Shown in pieces: positions 24,976 to 34,800 of a stretch of DNA of 64,000 bases. The stretch is from assembly GCA_905182475.1 (NCBI GenBank), contig CAJJBR010000033.1:24943-88942 (forward strand). Reading direction: 5' to 3'. Every line of letters starts with the position of its first letter. Position 1 is the first letter of the stretch. Below the pieces are notes generated by a model. That model did no database searches, was not told where the DNA came from, and saw only the letters and a program-made list of their open reading frames with translations. A program made the translations under genes and the position numbers. This stretch comes from Akkermansiaceae bacterium. GTDB lineage: Bacteria > Verrucomicrobiota > Verrucomicrobiia > Verrucomicrobiales > Akkermansiaceae.

Positions 24976-26034
24976 ATGAAAGGAAACCGTCTGTTTGTGG
25001 GAGCTTGTTGTGCGCTTGGTCTGGTGGCTTTTTCCCAGCTTCTGATCGCTGGCATGGCGCTGGCGGTGCGTATTGAAGAGGGCAGGGAGGTGCGCGTGGT
25101 GGAGCGCGAGGTTGAGAAACTTGTTCCGATTCGGATTTCTGTGCCAACTGCCCCGCAGGATAAGCCTGTGGAAAGCAAGCCGCCCGAGCTTCCCCCAGTG
25201 CCAAAGCCGCAGGAACACGGCGTTCCGGCCATCGCCGACCCGCGCTCCGAGCGTCTCGTGAAGGAAGGGCGCACCGCGCGTATCGCGGGGGATATGGGGC
25301 TGGCAATCGTCAAGCTGGAGGAAGCCCTGGCAGATTCTCCAGAGCATCCCACCGTGCTTTTCGAGCTTGGTATCGTGCATGAAACCATGGGAGTTTACGG
25401 CAAGGCCTCCCGTTATTATGAGGAAGTATTCCGTCTTGGCGTGACTGGGGCAGGGGATCTTTACGAGGCCGCTGCCGCGAAACTGCGCGATGGCTTTGAG
25501 CAACCCACCGATATGCTCGGAAGAGTGGCACTCGGGCGGGTCAGGATTTTTAACGATCCGAACGCCCGTGGAGGGCAACGGGTGGTGTTGAGTGTGCCCG
25601 TTCAGAAAGCTCCCGGCGAGGACGTCGATGCGGATGAAATCGAGGTGGCGGTTAGGTTTTTCAACAAGACGAACCAAGGCAAGATCGTTCAACTTGAGGA
25701 TAGTTCATGGGCGGTTCCGCAGTGGGTTTCTCTGCCTTTCGATTGGCAGGGCGGGGAGGAAATGCTGCGGATGAACTACATGATCCCAAAGCGCGATACC
25801 CAGACGGCTCATCTCTTCGGCGAGCTTTCCTACTACGGGCAGGTCGTCACGCTGACTTTCAAGGGAGAAGTTCTCGATGTGCAGGCATGGCCGCGGGATC
25901 TCGCTGCGCGGATCGGGCAGGTGGCTCCGATAGGTGGCCACGGGAACGATTTTCCGGAGTTCCTTGATCAGGATATTTTACCTCCAAATTTTGATCCTGC
26001 TATTCCGCTTCTCATTCCGCTCCCGCCGGAGTGA
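24976..26034 (+). CDS. Membrane-anchored TPR protein
   Basis: ATG 24976 gives 352 residues; the longer ORF start at 24877 would run through the repeat element. A single N-terminal membrane helix (LFVGACCALGLVAFSQLLIA) is followed by a charged stalk, a Pro-rich linker (VESKPPELPPVPKPQEHG), and TPR helices at about residues 100-175 (GRTARIAGDMGLAIVKLEEA, 'LFELGIVHETMGVYGKASRY'). A beta-rich domain follows (VALGRVRIFNDPNARGGQRV). The C-terminus is Pro-rich (ILPPNFDPAIPLLIPLPPE). The topology puts most of the protein outside the cytoplasm. The gene for a pseudokinase-FGE protein begins 23 bp downstream, so the two products probably act together. Function unknown. Confidence 0.75.
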   Translation: MKGNRLFVGACCALGLVAFSQLLIAGMALAVRIEEGREVRVVEREVEKLVPIRISVPTAPQDKPVESKPPELPPVPKPQEHGVPAIADPRSERLVKEGRTARIAGDMGLAIVKLEEALADSPEHPTVLFELGIVHETMGVYGKASRYYEEVFRLGVTGAGDLYEAAAAKLRDGFEQPTDMLGRVALGRVRIFNDPNARGGQRVVLSVPVQKAPGEDVDADEIEVAVRFFNKTNQGKIVQLEDSSWAVPQWVSLPFDWQGGEEMLRMNYMIPKRDTQTAHLFGELSYYGQVVTLTFKGEVLDVQAWPRDLAARIGQVAPIGGHGNDFPEFLDQDILPPNFDPAIPLLIPLPPE

Positions 26035-26057
26035 AATAGCCCGCCGCAGAAACGGGT

Positions 26058-27557
26058 ATGGAAATGTTGGATCAAAATAGCGAAAACGGGGATAAAGTAT
26101 TTGGGGACTATGTGGCGAAAAAATGCCTCGCTGAAGACAAGTCCACTCGCTCATGGCTTGCCGAGCAAGCATCGGTCGGGCGTATGGTGCTGATCGAGGA
26201 ACTGAAGCCTGAAGCAGGCCAAGAGAAAGACAGTTTTCTCGCCGATGTAAGAGCTAAGGCCGCTGTTGAGCACCCGTTGGTCGGTTCTATCTACGAGGCC
26301 TCCACGGAAAACGGGCAATGCTTTTTTGCCCACGAACTCCTGCCAGGCGAGAGCCTACTCGAACGGCGTGCCGTAGGTGAAAAAGTCCGTGCTCAGCGAT
26401 TTGTCCACATCTTGAGGAGGATTGCAGAAGCGAATATTTACCACGAATCACATGATAACGCGAGCTCACCGCTGGATCTCGATGCGGTTTACGTGGACGG
26501 CCATGGGGTGATCCGGGTGAAGAATCTGGTCATTTCCGGAAATCGTTTGCCAGACCATTCCCTGCGCGACGTACTGAAGCTAGGCGCGGATTTTGAAGCC
26601 ATGCTCGACCGCGACCAGCCGGGTGCCACCCGTTGCCTTACATTGCTGGCGTGGATGCGAGGCGAGGAGGTGGCCAAGCCGCTCAGGTGGGAGCAGATCC
26701 GCGACTACTGCGAGCAGATCGAACAACAACTAGCCGAGCCTTCCGAAGTCGTCGCTCCACCGACTGCAGCGATGCGTCCGGAAAAGAAGAGCGGCTTTGT
26801 GTGGATTGTCGCGATTCTTCTGGTTGTCCTGATCGCTAGCGTCCTAGTGCTTACAAAAAAGGAAAAGCCGGCCAAGGCGAATGCGCCAAAGCCCGGTCTG
26901 GTGAGCGTGGAGGGCGGGAGATACACGACTCCAGGCGGCGCTTCAATCAAGGTCGGTGGTTTCCGGATTTCCGCCTATGAAGTCACAATCGGTGAGTATG
27001 CCGAGTTCCTAGGAACTCTTGAAGTTCTCTCCGATGAAGGGGAAGACCGAACCTTCGACCATCCCGACCAGCCTCAGGAAAAGGTAGGTCACGATCCTGA
27101 TGATTGGGTAGCGCTTTACTCTGCAGCAAAAGCTGCGGAGGAATGGAACGAGCGAGAGGTGGAAGTGAATATGCCGATTGTGGGCGTCGATTGGTGGGAT
27201 GCCTTTGCGTATGCAAAGTGGAAACGTAGCACCCTACCAACCCAGGAACGCTGGCTTGCTGCGCTGGTATCCGGAGCGGAAGTCCCTTCCGCCATCCCCG
27301 TGAGCGAGTGGATCCCGGTGACCTCAAAAAGCGAGGATCGCACCACGAACGGAATTCTCGGAATGGCAGGCTCCGTATCCGAATGGACACTCGAAGCACG
27401 CCCTCTGCCATCGAATCCTCTTGGAGACTCGCTATGGGTTATTGTCGGGGGTTCCTACTTGAAGCCCGGCAAAGGTGCCGCCACACGCGAGTGGGTGGAA
27501 GACCGTTCCCTCCGTCGCCCAGATCTCGGATTCCGTATTTGTAAGGATACGCATTAG
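26058..27557 (+). CDS. Pseudokinase fused through a membrane helix to an FGE-sulfatase-type domain
   Basis: The 499-residue protein begins with a kinase-like fold (about 15-235). The Lys-containing strand reads 'MVLIEELKPEAGQEKDSF' with the usual VALK Lys replaced. The HRD loop is replaced by 'SSPLDLDAVYVDGHGVIRV', and DFG by 'KNL', so phosphotransfer is not expected. One membrane helix follows (GFVWIVAILLVVLIASVLVL). The outer part is an FGE/SUMF1-like domain (GLVSVEGGRYTTPGG, 'YEVTIGEYAEFL', 'PIVGVDWWDAFAYAKW', 'DLGFRICKDTH'). Active kinase-FGE proteins exist in many bacteria; here the sensor half appears to be a binding domain. It is probably co-transcribed with the TPR gene upstream. Confidence 0.8.
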   Translation: MEMLDQNSENGDKVFGDYVAKKCLAEDKSTRSWLAEQASVGRMVLIEELKPEAGQEKDSFLADVRAKAAVEHPLVGSIYEASTENGQCFFAHELLPGESLLERRAVGEKVRAQRFVHILRRIAEANIYHESHDNASSPLDLDAVYVDGHGVIRVKNLVISGNRLPDHSLRDVLKLGADFEAMLDRDQPGATRCLTLLAWMRGEEVAKPLRWEQIRDYCEQIEQQLAEPSEVVAPPTAAMRPEKKSGFVWIVAILLVVLIASVLVLTKKEKPAKANAPKPGLVSVEGGRYTTPGGASIKVGGFRISAYEVTIGEYAEFLGTLEVLSDEGEDRTFDHPDQPQEKVGHDPDDWVALYSAAKAAEEWNEREVEVNMPIVGVDWWDAFAYAKWKRSTLPTQERWLAALVSGAEVPSAIPVSEWIPVTSKSEDRTTNGILGMAGSVSEWTLEARPLPSNPLGDSLWVIVGGSYLKPGKGAATREWVEDRSLRRPDLGFRICKDTH

Positions 27558-27576
27558 GAATTGAGGGATTCTCGGT

Positions 27577-29979
27577 CTAACTTTTCACGACGAATCCTTC
27601 GCCATCCACTATCGTTTCATCAGGCAGCGGGAGGTTTCCAGGAAACACCGCACCATTTTCAATATGCCATCCTGGAAGGAGTTTTCCCCATGATCCGGGT
27701 TTGTGTCCGTTTTGTATAAGGCTGCTTTCCTTTGGCTTTGGCGGATGAGGCATGGACATCGCGATGACTTGGTCATGAATCGCGAGGCATGGCAGATGGG
27801 TGACGTTTTCTTTTTCCAAAGGCTCCAATGCGGTCTCGCTGAAATCAAAAAATCTGACAGGTATTTCAGATGACTTTGCCTCTTTGATGGCCTCCCGCAG
27901 CGCTCTCCCACCGATCCAGGTTTGCCCGGCGGCTGGATTAAAATTAGCGGATCGAATGAGTTTCCCTTTTGTTTGTCTTGCGAACTCACCTAGCGACTGC
28001 AGCCCATTGAGATCTCCTTCGAATAGGTGAAGTTCGGTTCCACGCGGCAGTGCATCTAGCTGGGTGAGCTGGTAGCCGTTGGTTTGCGCCGGAGTGCCGC
28101 CTTTCGTGAAACGCCTCGCGATCGCTTGGGCAGAGGTTTTCATCAAGGCTGCTTGAACCAGCTTTCTATTAGGTTTTCCCGAAATCTCTTCGCCCACAGC
28201 TATGCTCAGTCCGTAAGGAATTTTATAAGGAGATTTCTTGAAAAACTTGCCTCGCTCAAAGGAAAATAGCGAACCCCACGAGCCATCCACCCACAGCGGG
28301 AAGATCGGTGACTTCGCCTTTTTTACGATCAGCTCGAAGCCTCGCTCAAGCTCGCACAATCCACCTGTTCGTGTGAGTTGTCCCTCCGGGAAAAGGGCGA
28401 CAACATGACCTTCCTCCAGTGCCTCAATGGTTTTTCGGATCGCCTCCAACGGCTGGTCGCGGCGTATCGTAACCGCACCGAATAAGCGAGCGGCAAAGCG
28501 GATCATCCCGCTTTTCATGAACGTCTCGTCCATCACGAAACGCACCGTCCTATCGGTTACTGCGGAAATGTAGAATGAGTCGGCGAAGGTAACGTGGTTT
28601 GGCAGAAGAAGCACCCCGCCTGTTTTCGGAATCCTCTCCGTACCGGAAAATTTGATTCGGTAGAGCGTTTTCACAGCCGCGAGGCAGACAAGCCGGATGA
28701 AATCCGCCGGCAGGATACGGATGATGAACCAGCTCATCAGTCCGCAGGAAATTCCGACGACTACCATCTGCATCCGGAAGCCAGCAAGCACCGTCATGCC
28801 TAGCATATGCGCCAGTTGGATCATCCCCTCGATGGCAGCCACTGCGATGATGCCTCCGAAGCAGTCCTGCAGGTTCACTGCAGATTGCAGTTCGCCGCGC
28901 TTGTCCGCTGGATAGCGATCCTGCATCCATGCATTCAGCGGGGCTAGGAAAAGGGCTGAGAAGAAAGCCAGTAGTCCGAGAGCGATCAAGAAAGGCCAAT
29001 CATCCGGGGTCAGGAAAGCCAGCACCAACGCGCTCACGGTCATCGCGATCCCGGAAAGCGGCACCCACCCAAGCTCGATTCGTTTCCGTAAAAGCCATGA
29101 TGCGAACCCGAATCCGATCGCCATACCAAGTGAGGCGGAGGCCATGAATATGGAGGACTGAGTTCCGAAGCCCTCGCCCCCGGCAGTCATCGATTTCGCC
29201 ACTTTCACTGACCACAGGTTGATGAACGCCGCGAATCCCCAGAAATAGGCCACGCCAAACGAGGTATGTCGCAGTCCTTTGTCTGACCATAGTTCTCCGA
29301 GATCGCGGAAGTGGCTGAAGAGAAGTTTTCCGGAAAGTTTCTCCCTGCCATGAGCCGGAACTTTGGGGATCGAAATCGCCATCACCACTGCGGGAACCGA
29401 AATGCAGGCGAGCAGGATCAGCGGGAAGAGCGCCGCGTCCCATGCTTTTTCTGAAACGGAACCCATCGCGACGTAACGCTTGTCATACCACCAGCCCGCA
29501 ACGATTTGGCCAGCAAGTATCGCCAGCATCGCCATCATCTGTTGCACCCCCGCCGCGAATCCAAGGTGCTTGGAGCCAACGAGTTCCTTGTTAATCCCGA
29601 TCTTCGCTGGGCTGAAAAACGCCGACTGCATGGCTAGCAGGAAAAAGCCTACCAGCGCGAGCGGCATGTTCCGGTGGAATACCGCGAAACAAATCAGCGT
29701 AAGGATGCATACCTGCGCGATCGCCGCACCCAGGATAACGTTTCTTTTTGAAAAGCGGTCGCTGAACCAACCCGCCAGCGGAGCGAAGAGCACGAAGGGG
29801 ATCGCGATCATCAGACCGGCGGCGGACTCCACCGCGTAGCCAACAGCCCCACCCAGTGGAATGAGAATGAACTGCGCCGCCTTGTCGTTGAACGCGTTCT
29901 GCGTCTGCTGGACAATCATGCTCCAGTAGCCCGCCCACTGCCGTTTGTTCGGCTCGCCTACCGGTTCTTGCATGGCCAT
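27577..29979 (-). CDS. MFS transporter fused to PlsC-type acyltransferase with short synthetase-like tail
   Basis: The 800-residue protein is an LplT-Aas-like fusion. Residues 1-420 are a 12-helix major facilitator (QQTQNAFNDKAAQFILIPLG, 'LAPLAGWFSDRFSKRNVILG'). Residues 430-620 are a glycerolipid acyltransferase with 'LLPNHVTFADSFYI' (the family's HxxxxD appears as HVTFAD) and 'ALFPEGQLTRTGG'. In Aas proteins a full acyl-ACP synthetase domain follows; here only about 180 residues remain, including 'GHKPGSWGKLLPGWHI', which looks like the end of that domain without the ATP-binding part. The protein probably flips and re-acylates lysophospholipids. The gene lies 6 bp after cysE, suggesting one transcript. 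Confidence 0.82.
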   Translation of the reverse strand: MAMQEPVGEPNKRQWAGYWSMIVQQTQNAFNDKAAQFILIPLGGAVGYAVESAAGLMIAIPFVLFAPLAGWFSDRFSKRNVILGAAIAQVCILTLICFAVFHRNMPLALVGFFLLAMQSAFFSPAKIGINKELVGSKHLGFAAGVQQMMAMLAILAGQIVAGWWYDKRYVAMGSVSEKAWDAALFPLILLACISVPAVVMAISIPKVPAHGREKLSGKLLFSHFRDLGELWSDKGLRHTSFGVAYFWGFAAFINLWSVKVAKSMTAGGEGFGTQSSIFMASASLGMAIGFGFASWLLRKRIELGWVPLSGIAMTVSALVLAFLTPDDWPFLIALGLLAFFSALFLAPLNAWMQDRYPADKRGELQSAVNLQDCFGGIIAVAAIEGMIQLAHMLGMTVLAGFRMQMVVVGISCGLMSWFIIRILPADFIRLVCLAAVKTLYRIKFSGTERIPKTGGVLLLPNHVTFADSFYISAVTDRTVRFVMDETFMKSGMIRFAARLFGAVTIRRDQPLEAIRKTIEALEEGHVVALFPEGQLTRTGGLCELERGFELIVKKAKSPIFPLWVDGSWGSLFSFERGKFFKKSPYKIPYGLSIAVGEEISGKPNRKLVQAALMKTSAQAIARRFTKGGTPAQTNGYQLTQLDALPRGTELHLFEGDLNGLQSLGEFARQTKGKLIRSANFNPAAGQTWIGGRALREAIKEAKSSEIPVRFFDFSETALEPLEKENVTHLPCLAIHDQVIAMSMPHPPKPKESSLIQNGHKPGSWGKLLPGWHIENGAVFPGNLPLPDETIVDGEGFVVKS

Positions 29980-29985
29980 TTGTGA

Positions 29986-30810
29986 TCAGATGTTGCAGAT
30001 CCAATCGGTGCAGGTCAGATGTTGATCCATCTCCATGGCAGGATTTTTTTCCCGCGCCTGACCTACTACGATTGCCGGGACTCCGGCCACGGTAGTGTGA
30101 GGAGGTACGTCGCTCAGCACCACGCTGCCAGCGCCGACCTTCGACTGGGTGCCGATTTCCACACGTCCGAGGATTTTCGCACCCGCCCCGATGAGGACTC
30201 CGGAGCGAATAATCGGGTGCCTGTCACCGGACGCCTTACCTGTGCCGCCAAGAGTGACCTCGTGAAGAATTGAGACATCGTCTTCGATGATCGCAGTTTC
30301 ACCGACCACGAAGGAAGTCGCGTGATCTAGTAAAATACCGCAGCCGATTTTCGCCGCAGGATGGATGTCTGTGGCGAAAGTTTCCGAGGAAATACTCTGC
30401 AGATAGAGCGCCAACCAGCGCCGGCCATCGTGCCACAGGCGGTGGCTCACTCGATAGGTGGAGAGCGCCATGAAGCCTTTGAGGAATAACAGCGGCTCGA
30501 GAGGTGAAAAGCACGCAGGATCCCGCTCGAACATTGCAAGCAGGTCGCGCCCGCAGGCACGTGCGATCTCCGCATCCCCAGCGATGATTTCAGTGAAAAG
30601 CGGCTCGATCATCTTGCGTGGCATGTCCTCGCGCGCCAGTCTGCGTGCTAGGCGCACCGCCAATGATTCTGCAAAACTTCCACGTGAGAGCACCACGTCA
30701 TCCACAAGATGTCGCAAGCCTTCCTCTTCTTCGCACAATTTTTCCGCCTCCGAGCGTAGTTGCGCCCACAGGTTTTCCAAATTCGCGGCTTCCCCCCTGC
30801 ACAACTTCAT
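29986..30810 (-). CDS. cysE: Serine O-acetyltransferase
   Basis: CysE makes O-acetylserine from serine and acetyl-CoA, the first step of cysteine synthesis. I start at ATG 30810, which is preceded by GAGGGTGGA, rather than at 30858, whose ATG would overlap the start of the divergent regulator. The 274-residue protein has a helical N-terminal domain and a left-handed beta-helix with the family blocks 'FATDIHPAAKIGCGILLDHA', 'VVGETAIIEDDVSILHEVTL', 'GGTGKASGDRHPIIRSGVLI' and 'PPHTTVAGVPAIVVG'. The active-site His and Asp positions (DIHPAA, LLDHAT, GDRHP) are conserved. The C-terminus has the Ile ending typical of tails that bind the partner sulfhydrylase. Confidence 0.9.
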   Translation of the reverse strand: MKLCRGEAANLENLWAQLRSEAEKLCEEEEGLRHLVDDVVLSRGSFAESLAVRLARRLAREDMPRKMIEPLFTEIIAGDAEIARACGRDLLAMFERDPACFSPLEPLLFLKGFMALSTYRVSHRLWHDGRRWLALYLQSISSETFATDIHPAAKIGCGILLDHATSFVVGETAIIEDDVSILHEVTLGGTGKASGDRHPIIRSGVLIGAGAKILGRVEIGTQSKVGAGSVVLSDVPPHTTVAGVPAIVVGQAREKNPAMEMDQHLTCTDWICNI

Positions 30811-30856
30811 TCCACCCTCTGTTACCGCCTTTGTTTCCTTTGCACTCATGTAGCTC

Positions 30857-31270
30857 ATGAAAATTTCCCAAAAATTAGAATACGCCTGCCGGGCTCTTGT
30901 ACAACTCGCGAAGACCTATGACGGCAAGAGTCTTACCCGTCTTGACGAGCTTGCGCAACGCGAAGCTGTCTCTTCGAACTTTTTAGTACAAATCCTAAAC
31001 GACCTCCGCCGCGCCGGTCTCATCGACTCCCGCCGCGGTGCCAACGGCGGCTACGTCCTCTCCCGCCCTGCGCAAAACATTACTCTGCGACAGATCGTCG
31101 ATGCGGTGGAGCCCTCCCAGCTCCAGAATACCGCCGTCGATCAAGGCGATTCCGGCTCTGCAGTCCGCCGCGCCTGGGAAAGCGTCTCCACCAAGCTCGC
31201 CGCCGACCTCGATACGGTAACCCTCGAGTCCCTCGCTAGCCCGCCTTCTGACCCGATGTTTTACATTTAG
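30857..31270 (+). CDS. Rrf2-family transcriptional regulator (CymR-like)
   Basis: The 137-residue protein is an Rrf2 winged-helix regulator: 'MKISQKLEYACRALVQLAKT', the recognition region 'REAVSSNFLVQILNDLRRAG' and the wing 'DSRRGANGGYVLSRP'. The three Cys residues that bind an iron-sulfur cluster in IscR or NsrR are absent, so it resembles CymR, which senses cysteine status through O-acetylserine sulfhydrylase. Divergent orientation to cysE, with 46 bp between the starts, strongly suggests that it controls cysE and itself from a shared operator. That role is inferred from context. Confidence 0.88.
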   Translation: MKISQKLEYACRALVQLAKTYDGKSLTRLDELAQREAVSSNFLVQILNDLRRAGLIDSRRGANGGYVLSRPAQNITLRQIVDAVEPSQLQNTAVDQGDSGSAVRRAWESVSTKLAADLDTVTLESLASPPSDPMFYI

Positions 31271-31342
31271 GCGATGGAAAATCACCGGTATCCTGCCAGC
31301 GGTAGGAATTGACTGGAGTTCCATTCCAGCTAATATTCCAGC

Positions 31343-31594
31343 ATGACCCAAGTGCATCTGCAAATCCCAGAAACCACGCCGGTTGCCCTCGGGCTTGATT
31401 CGGAAAACGTGGGTGATGCCATTTTGTTGGCCGCAGCGGTGCAATGGTTTGAAAGTGGAAAGCTCTCGACTGGTGCGGCTGCCGAGTTGGCCGGAATCTC
31501 CAAGCCTACCTTTGTCGAACGGCTGAAGGATCTTGGCGCATCTCATTTCCGTCAAAACGGGGAAGAACTTCGTGAAGAAATTGGGAATGCCTGA
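31343..31594 (+). CDS. UPF0175-family antitoxin-like protein
   Basis: The 83-residue protein has the UPF0175 pattern: a beta strand (VHLQIPETTPVALGL) followed by helices (AILLAAAVQWFESGKLSTGAAAELAGISKPTFVERL in short blocks), with a small helix-turn-helix-like part. Members are usually antitoxins paired with DUF3368 PIN-domain toxins. The partner gene overlaps its end here but has lost its core, so this antitoxin may be an orphan. Confidence 0.8.
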   Translation: MTQVHLQIPETTPVALGLDSENVGDAILLAAAVQWFESGKLSTGAAAELAGISKPTFVERLKDLGASHFRQNGEELREEIGNA

Positions 31595-31769
31595 GGACGT
31601 CTCCAATACCACCCCGCTCCAGTATCTGCACCAGATCGGACTTCTACTCAAGGCGAAACAGGCCGGTCTGATAGATGCCGTATCTACATATGTAATCGGT
31701 CTGGAGAAAGTGGGCTTTCGCCTAGCTCCATCGACCCGGCAGGATTTCCTCTTACTCTCAGGTGAATGA
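31587..31769 (+). pseudogene. DUF3368 PIN-type toxin with internal deletion
   Basis: From ATG 31587, overlapping the antitoxin stop, the 60-residue frame reads 'VSNTTPLQYLHQIGLL' and then passes directly to 'LKAKQAGLIDAVSTYVIGLE' and 'GFRLAPSTRQDFLLLSGE'. Normal DUF3368 proteins are about 150-160 residues, with the start matching the first block and the end matching the other two. The roughly 95 residues between them, which include most of the acidic PIN nuclease residues and the fold core, are missing without a frameshift. The product cannot be a functional nuclease. Confidence 0.8.
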
Positions 31770-31803
31770 GCATCTGTTGTGATTTAGAATTTAAAGTATC
31801 CCT

Positions 31804-34800
31804 ATGATCCGCTGGTTCGCAAAAAACGATATCGCCGCCAATTTCCTGCTCTTCGGGATCCTTGCGTGGGGCATTTGGTCTGCTGTGGAAAAAGTGGCTC
31901 TGGAGGTGCAGCCGGCTTACTCTCCGGAGAAGATTTACATCAATATTGACTACCGTGGCGCCAGCCCGGCTGATGTTGAGAAAGCCGTCGTCCTGCCGGT
32001 CGAGTCGGCACTGGAGGGGCTCCCAGGGGTGAAAACGATCGAGTCTCGGGCTAATGATGGGAATGCTCGGATCATCGTTGTTTCCGAGTCGAAACGGAAT
32101 CTCAAGCCTCTGCTGGAGGAGGTGAAAACCCGGGTGGATCGCATCAACAGCTTTCCCGACGAGGTCGACCCTCCGCGTGTTTACATCCCGGACACCAGCC
32201 AGTGGTATGATGTGATAAAAATCGCCATCCAGGGCGATATGGACGAGGCGGATCTGCTCCATGCGGCGCGCACGGTGCGGGATGATCTCATCGCGATGAA
32301 AGGGATTTCACAAGCTTCCGTGCTGGGGGCTTCGCCTTTGGAAATTTCTGTAGAGGCGGATCCAAGGCTCTTGCGTGCTTACGACCTTACTTTTGCTGAC
32401 CTCGGCAATGCCATTCGCAAATCTTCGATCGACCTTCCTGCCGGCCGAATCCAGACGGACGAGGGTAGGCTTACCATTCGCTCGAAGGGGCAGGCATACA
32501 CCCGGGAGGATTTCGAAAAGATCGTCATCAGCAATAGCAAGGGCTCTGAGGTGAGGCTGTCCACCGTGGCAAAGGTTATTGACGGCAGCGAGGAGAGCAA
32601 AAAGATCATGCGCTTCAATGGCAAACCATGCCTGCTGGTGGAGGTGCTTAGGCTGGGGAATGAGAACGCATTGGAGATCGCCTCGAAGGTGAAAGAATAC
32701 GTTGCGTCTTCGGATCAGCGCTTTCCAGAAGGGGTCAGCCTTTCCGTGTGGGACGATTCTTCAGAGGAATTGGAAGGCCGGCTCGGCACCCTGCTGACTT
32801 CCATGCTCCAGGGTGGCGTGCTTGTTCTTGTGGTGCTCGGGCTTTTCCTTCGTCCCATGCTCGCTTTCTGGGTGACGCTCGGTATCCCAGTCGCCTTTGC
32901 TGGCGGGTTTATCGTCATGCCCTACTTCGATCTCACGGCGAACGTGATGTCCATCTTCGGCTTCATCATCGTCATCGGCCTGGTTGTGGATGACGCCATC
33001 GTGACTGCGGAAAACGTTTATACAAAACTCAAGACGGGCATGGATCCCCTGGAGGCGGCGACAGAGGGCGCCTCCGAGGTTGCGACGCCGGTCACCTTCG
33101 GGGTTATCACCACTATCGTCGCCTTCGTTCCGCTGATGTTTTTCGAAGGATTCTACGGGGCTTTCACGAAACAGATTCCACCCATCGTTGCCGCTGTCCT
33201 CGTTTTTTCCCTGATCGAGTCAAAACTCGGCCTGCCATGCCACCTGAAGTACGTAAAAGTTAACCGCAAGAAGCTCAACGCGGCGGAGCGTTTTCAGAAA
33301 CGGATCGCAGATAGCTTGGAGACTTTTGTTGTAAAGGTTTATGAGCCTGTTCTCCGCCTTGCTGCCAACCACCGGTATATCACGCTCTCGCTCTTCCTCG
33401 CGCTCGGAATGGCTTCCATCGGCTATTTCTCCTCCGGGAAAATGGGCTTTGTGAACATGCCCTCTATTGATCGGAACCGTATCGTTGCCATGGTTCGGAT
33501 GACGAGAGATACGAAAGTGGACATCACCGAGGCAAGAACCCAACAGGTCGCCGATGCGCTTAGCCAAGTAAAAAGGGAGTTCACCGATCCCGCCACTGGC
33601 GATTCTCTCATAACCGATACCCTCACTTCCGCAGGTGGATGGTCCGGTCGCAAGAGCGTGGAACCGCACACCGGTTTCGTAGTCATCGGCGTGACCGATC
33701 CGGGGAAACGCTCCGAGCCGGGGCCGAAAAATTCCGAAATCGCCGCCCGCTGGACCGAGTTGATCGGGGAGATGCCCGACGTGCAGAATTTCTGGATTTC
33801 CGGTGATCGTGGACGGGGCATGGGCGGTGACGACGACCTCGAATCGATTTCCCTGGAGATTCGTGGCCGCGATTCCGAGGAAAAAGATGAAGTCGTCCGC
33901 GAAATCGAGGAAATGCTGGAATCCTACGACGGGATCGAAAGCGCCTGGAGTCGCTCCGGGGGGACAAGCGATGAACTGCTTATCACCATCCGTCCCGAGG
34001 GCGAGGCGCTTGGCCTCACCCAGCAGGCACTTTCCCGCCAGGTGCGCAGCGCATTTTTCGGAGAACAGGCGCAACGGGTGCAGCGGGAGAGGGACGATAT
34101 CCGCGTGATGATTCGCCTACCTCGTGCTCAGCGGGAATCGCTCGCTACATTGGATAGTCTCCGCATTCGCACTCCCTCAGGGGGGCAGGCTCCTTTCCAT
34201 ACCATTGCCACTGCCACTTATGTGAAAGCCCGCTCAAGGATCGAGCGTGTTGACGGCTCCCAGGTCATAGAGATCTCCGCGAAACCGGTCGATGAGTCCA
34301 TCGATGTCGTCGCCATTTCCAAAAACCTGGCCGGAGAGCTTGACCGTATTCTCAACAAACACCGCGACCTCTCCTGGCGCTACACCGGCTACGTCGCCGA
34401 CCACGAGGATACGAAGAAACGCTCCATCTACGGCGGCCTTGCCTTGTTTTTCACCCTATACGCCCTGCTAGCCATTCCGTTCCGCTCCCTTTACCAGCCG
34501 TTGTTCGTGATGCTCGCCGTGCCCTTCGGAGCCATCGGGGCACTCTTCGGTCACCTGATCATGGATATCACTCCGTCCTACCTTTCCGTCTTTGGTATCC
34601 TCGCCCTCGCAGGTGTGGTGGTGAACGATTCCCTCGTCATGGTTGATTTTATCAACCAGAAGACCCGCGCCGGGGGAGATCTCTTCGAATCCGTCATCTC
34701 CTCCGGCACCCGCCGTTTTCGCCCTATTTTCCTCACCTCCGCCACAACCTTCGCGGGGCTCATGCCTCTGATCTTCGACCGCTCCCTCCAGGCGCAGTTC

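Noticed and set aside
24892-25692. 266-aa minus-strand ORF opposite the TPR gene
   Set aside because: It is a shadow frame rich in His and Arg; the plus strand encodes a membrane anchor and TPR helices.
33220-34074. 284-aa minus-strand ORF within the RND permease gene
   Set aside because: It is antisense to a conserved transporter and shows no coding signature of its own.
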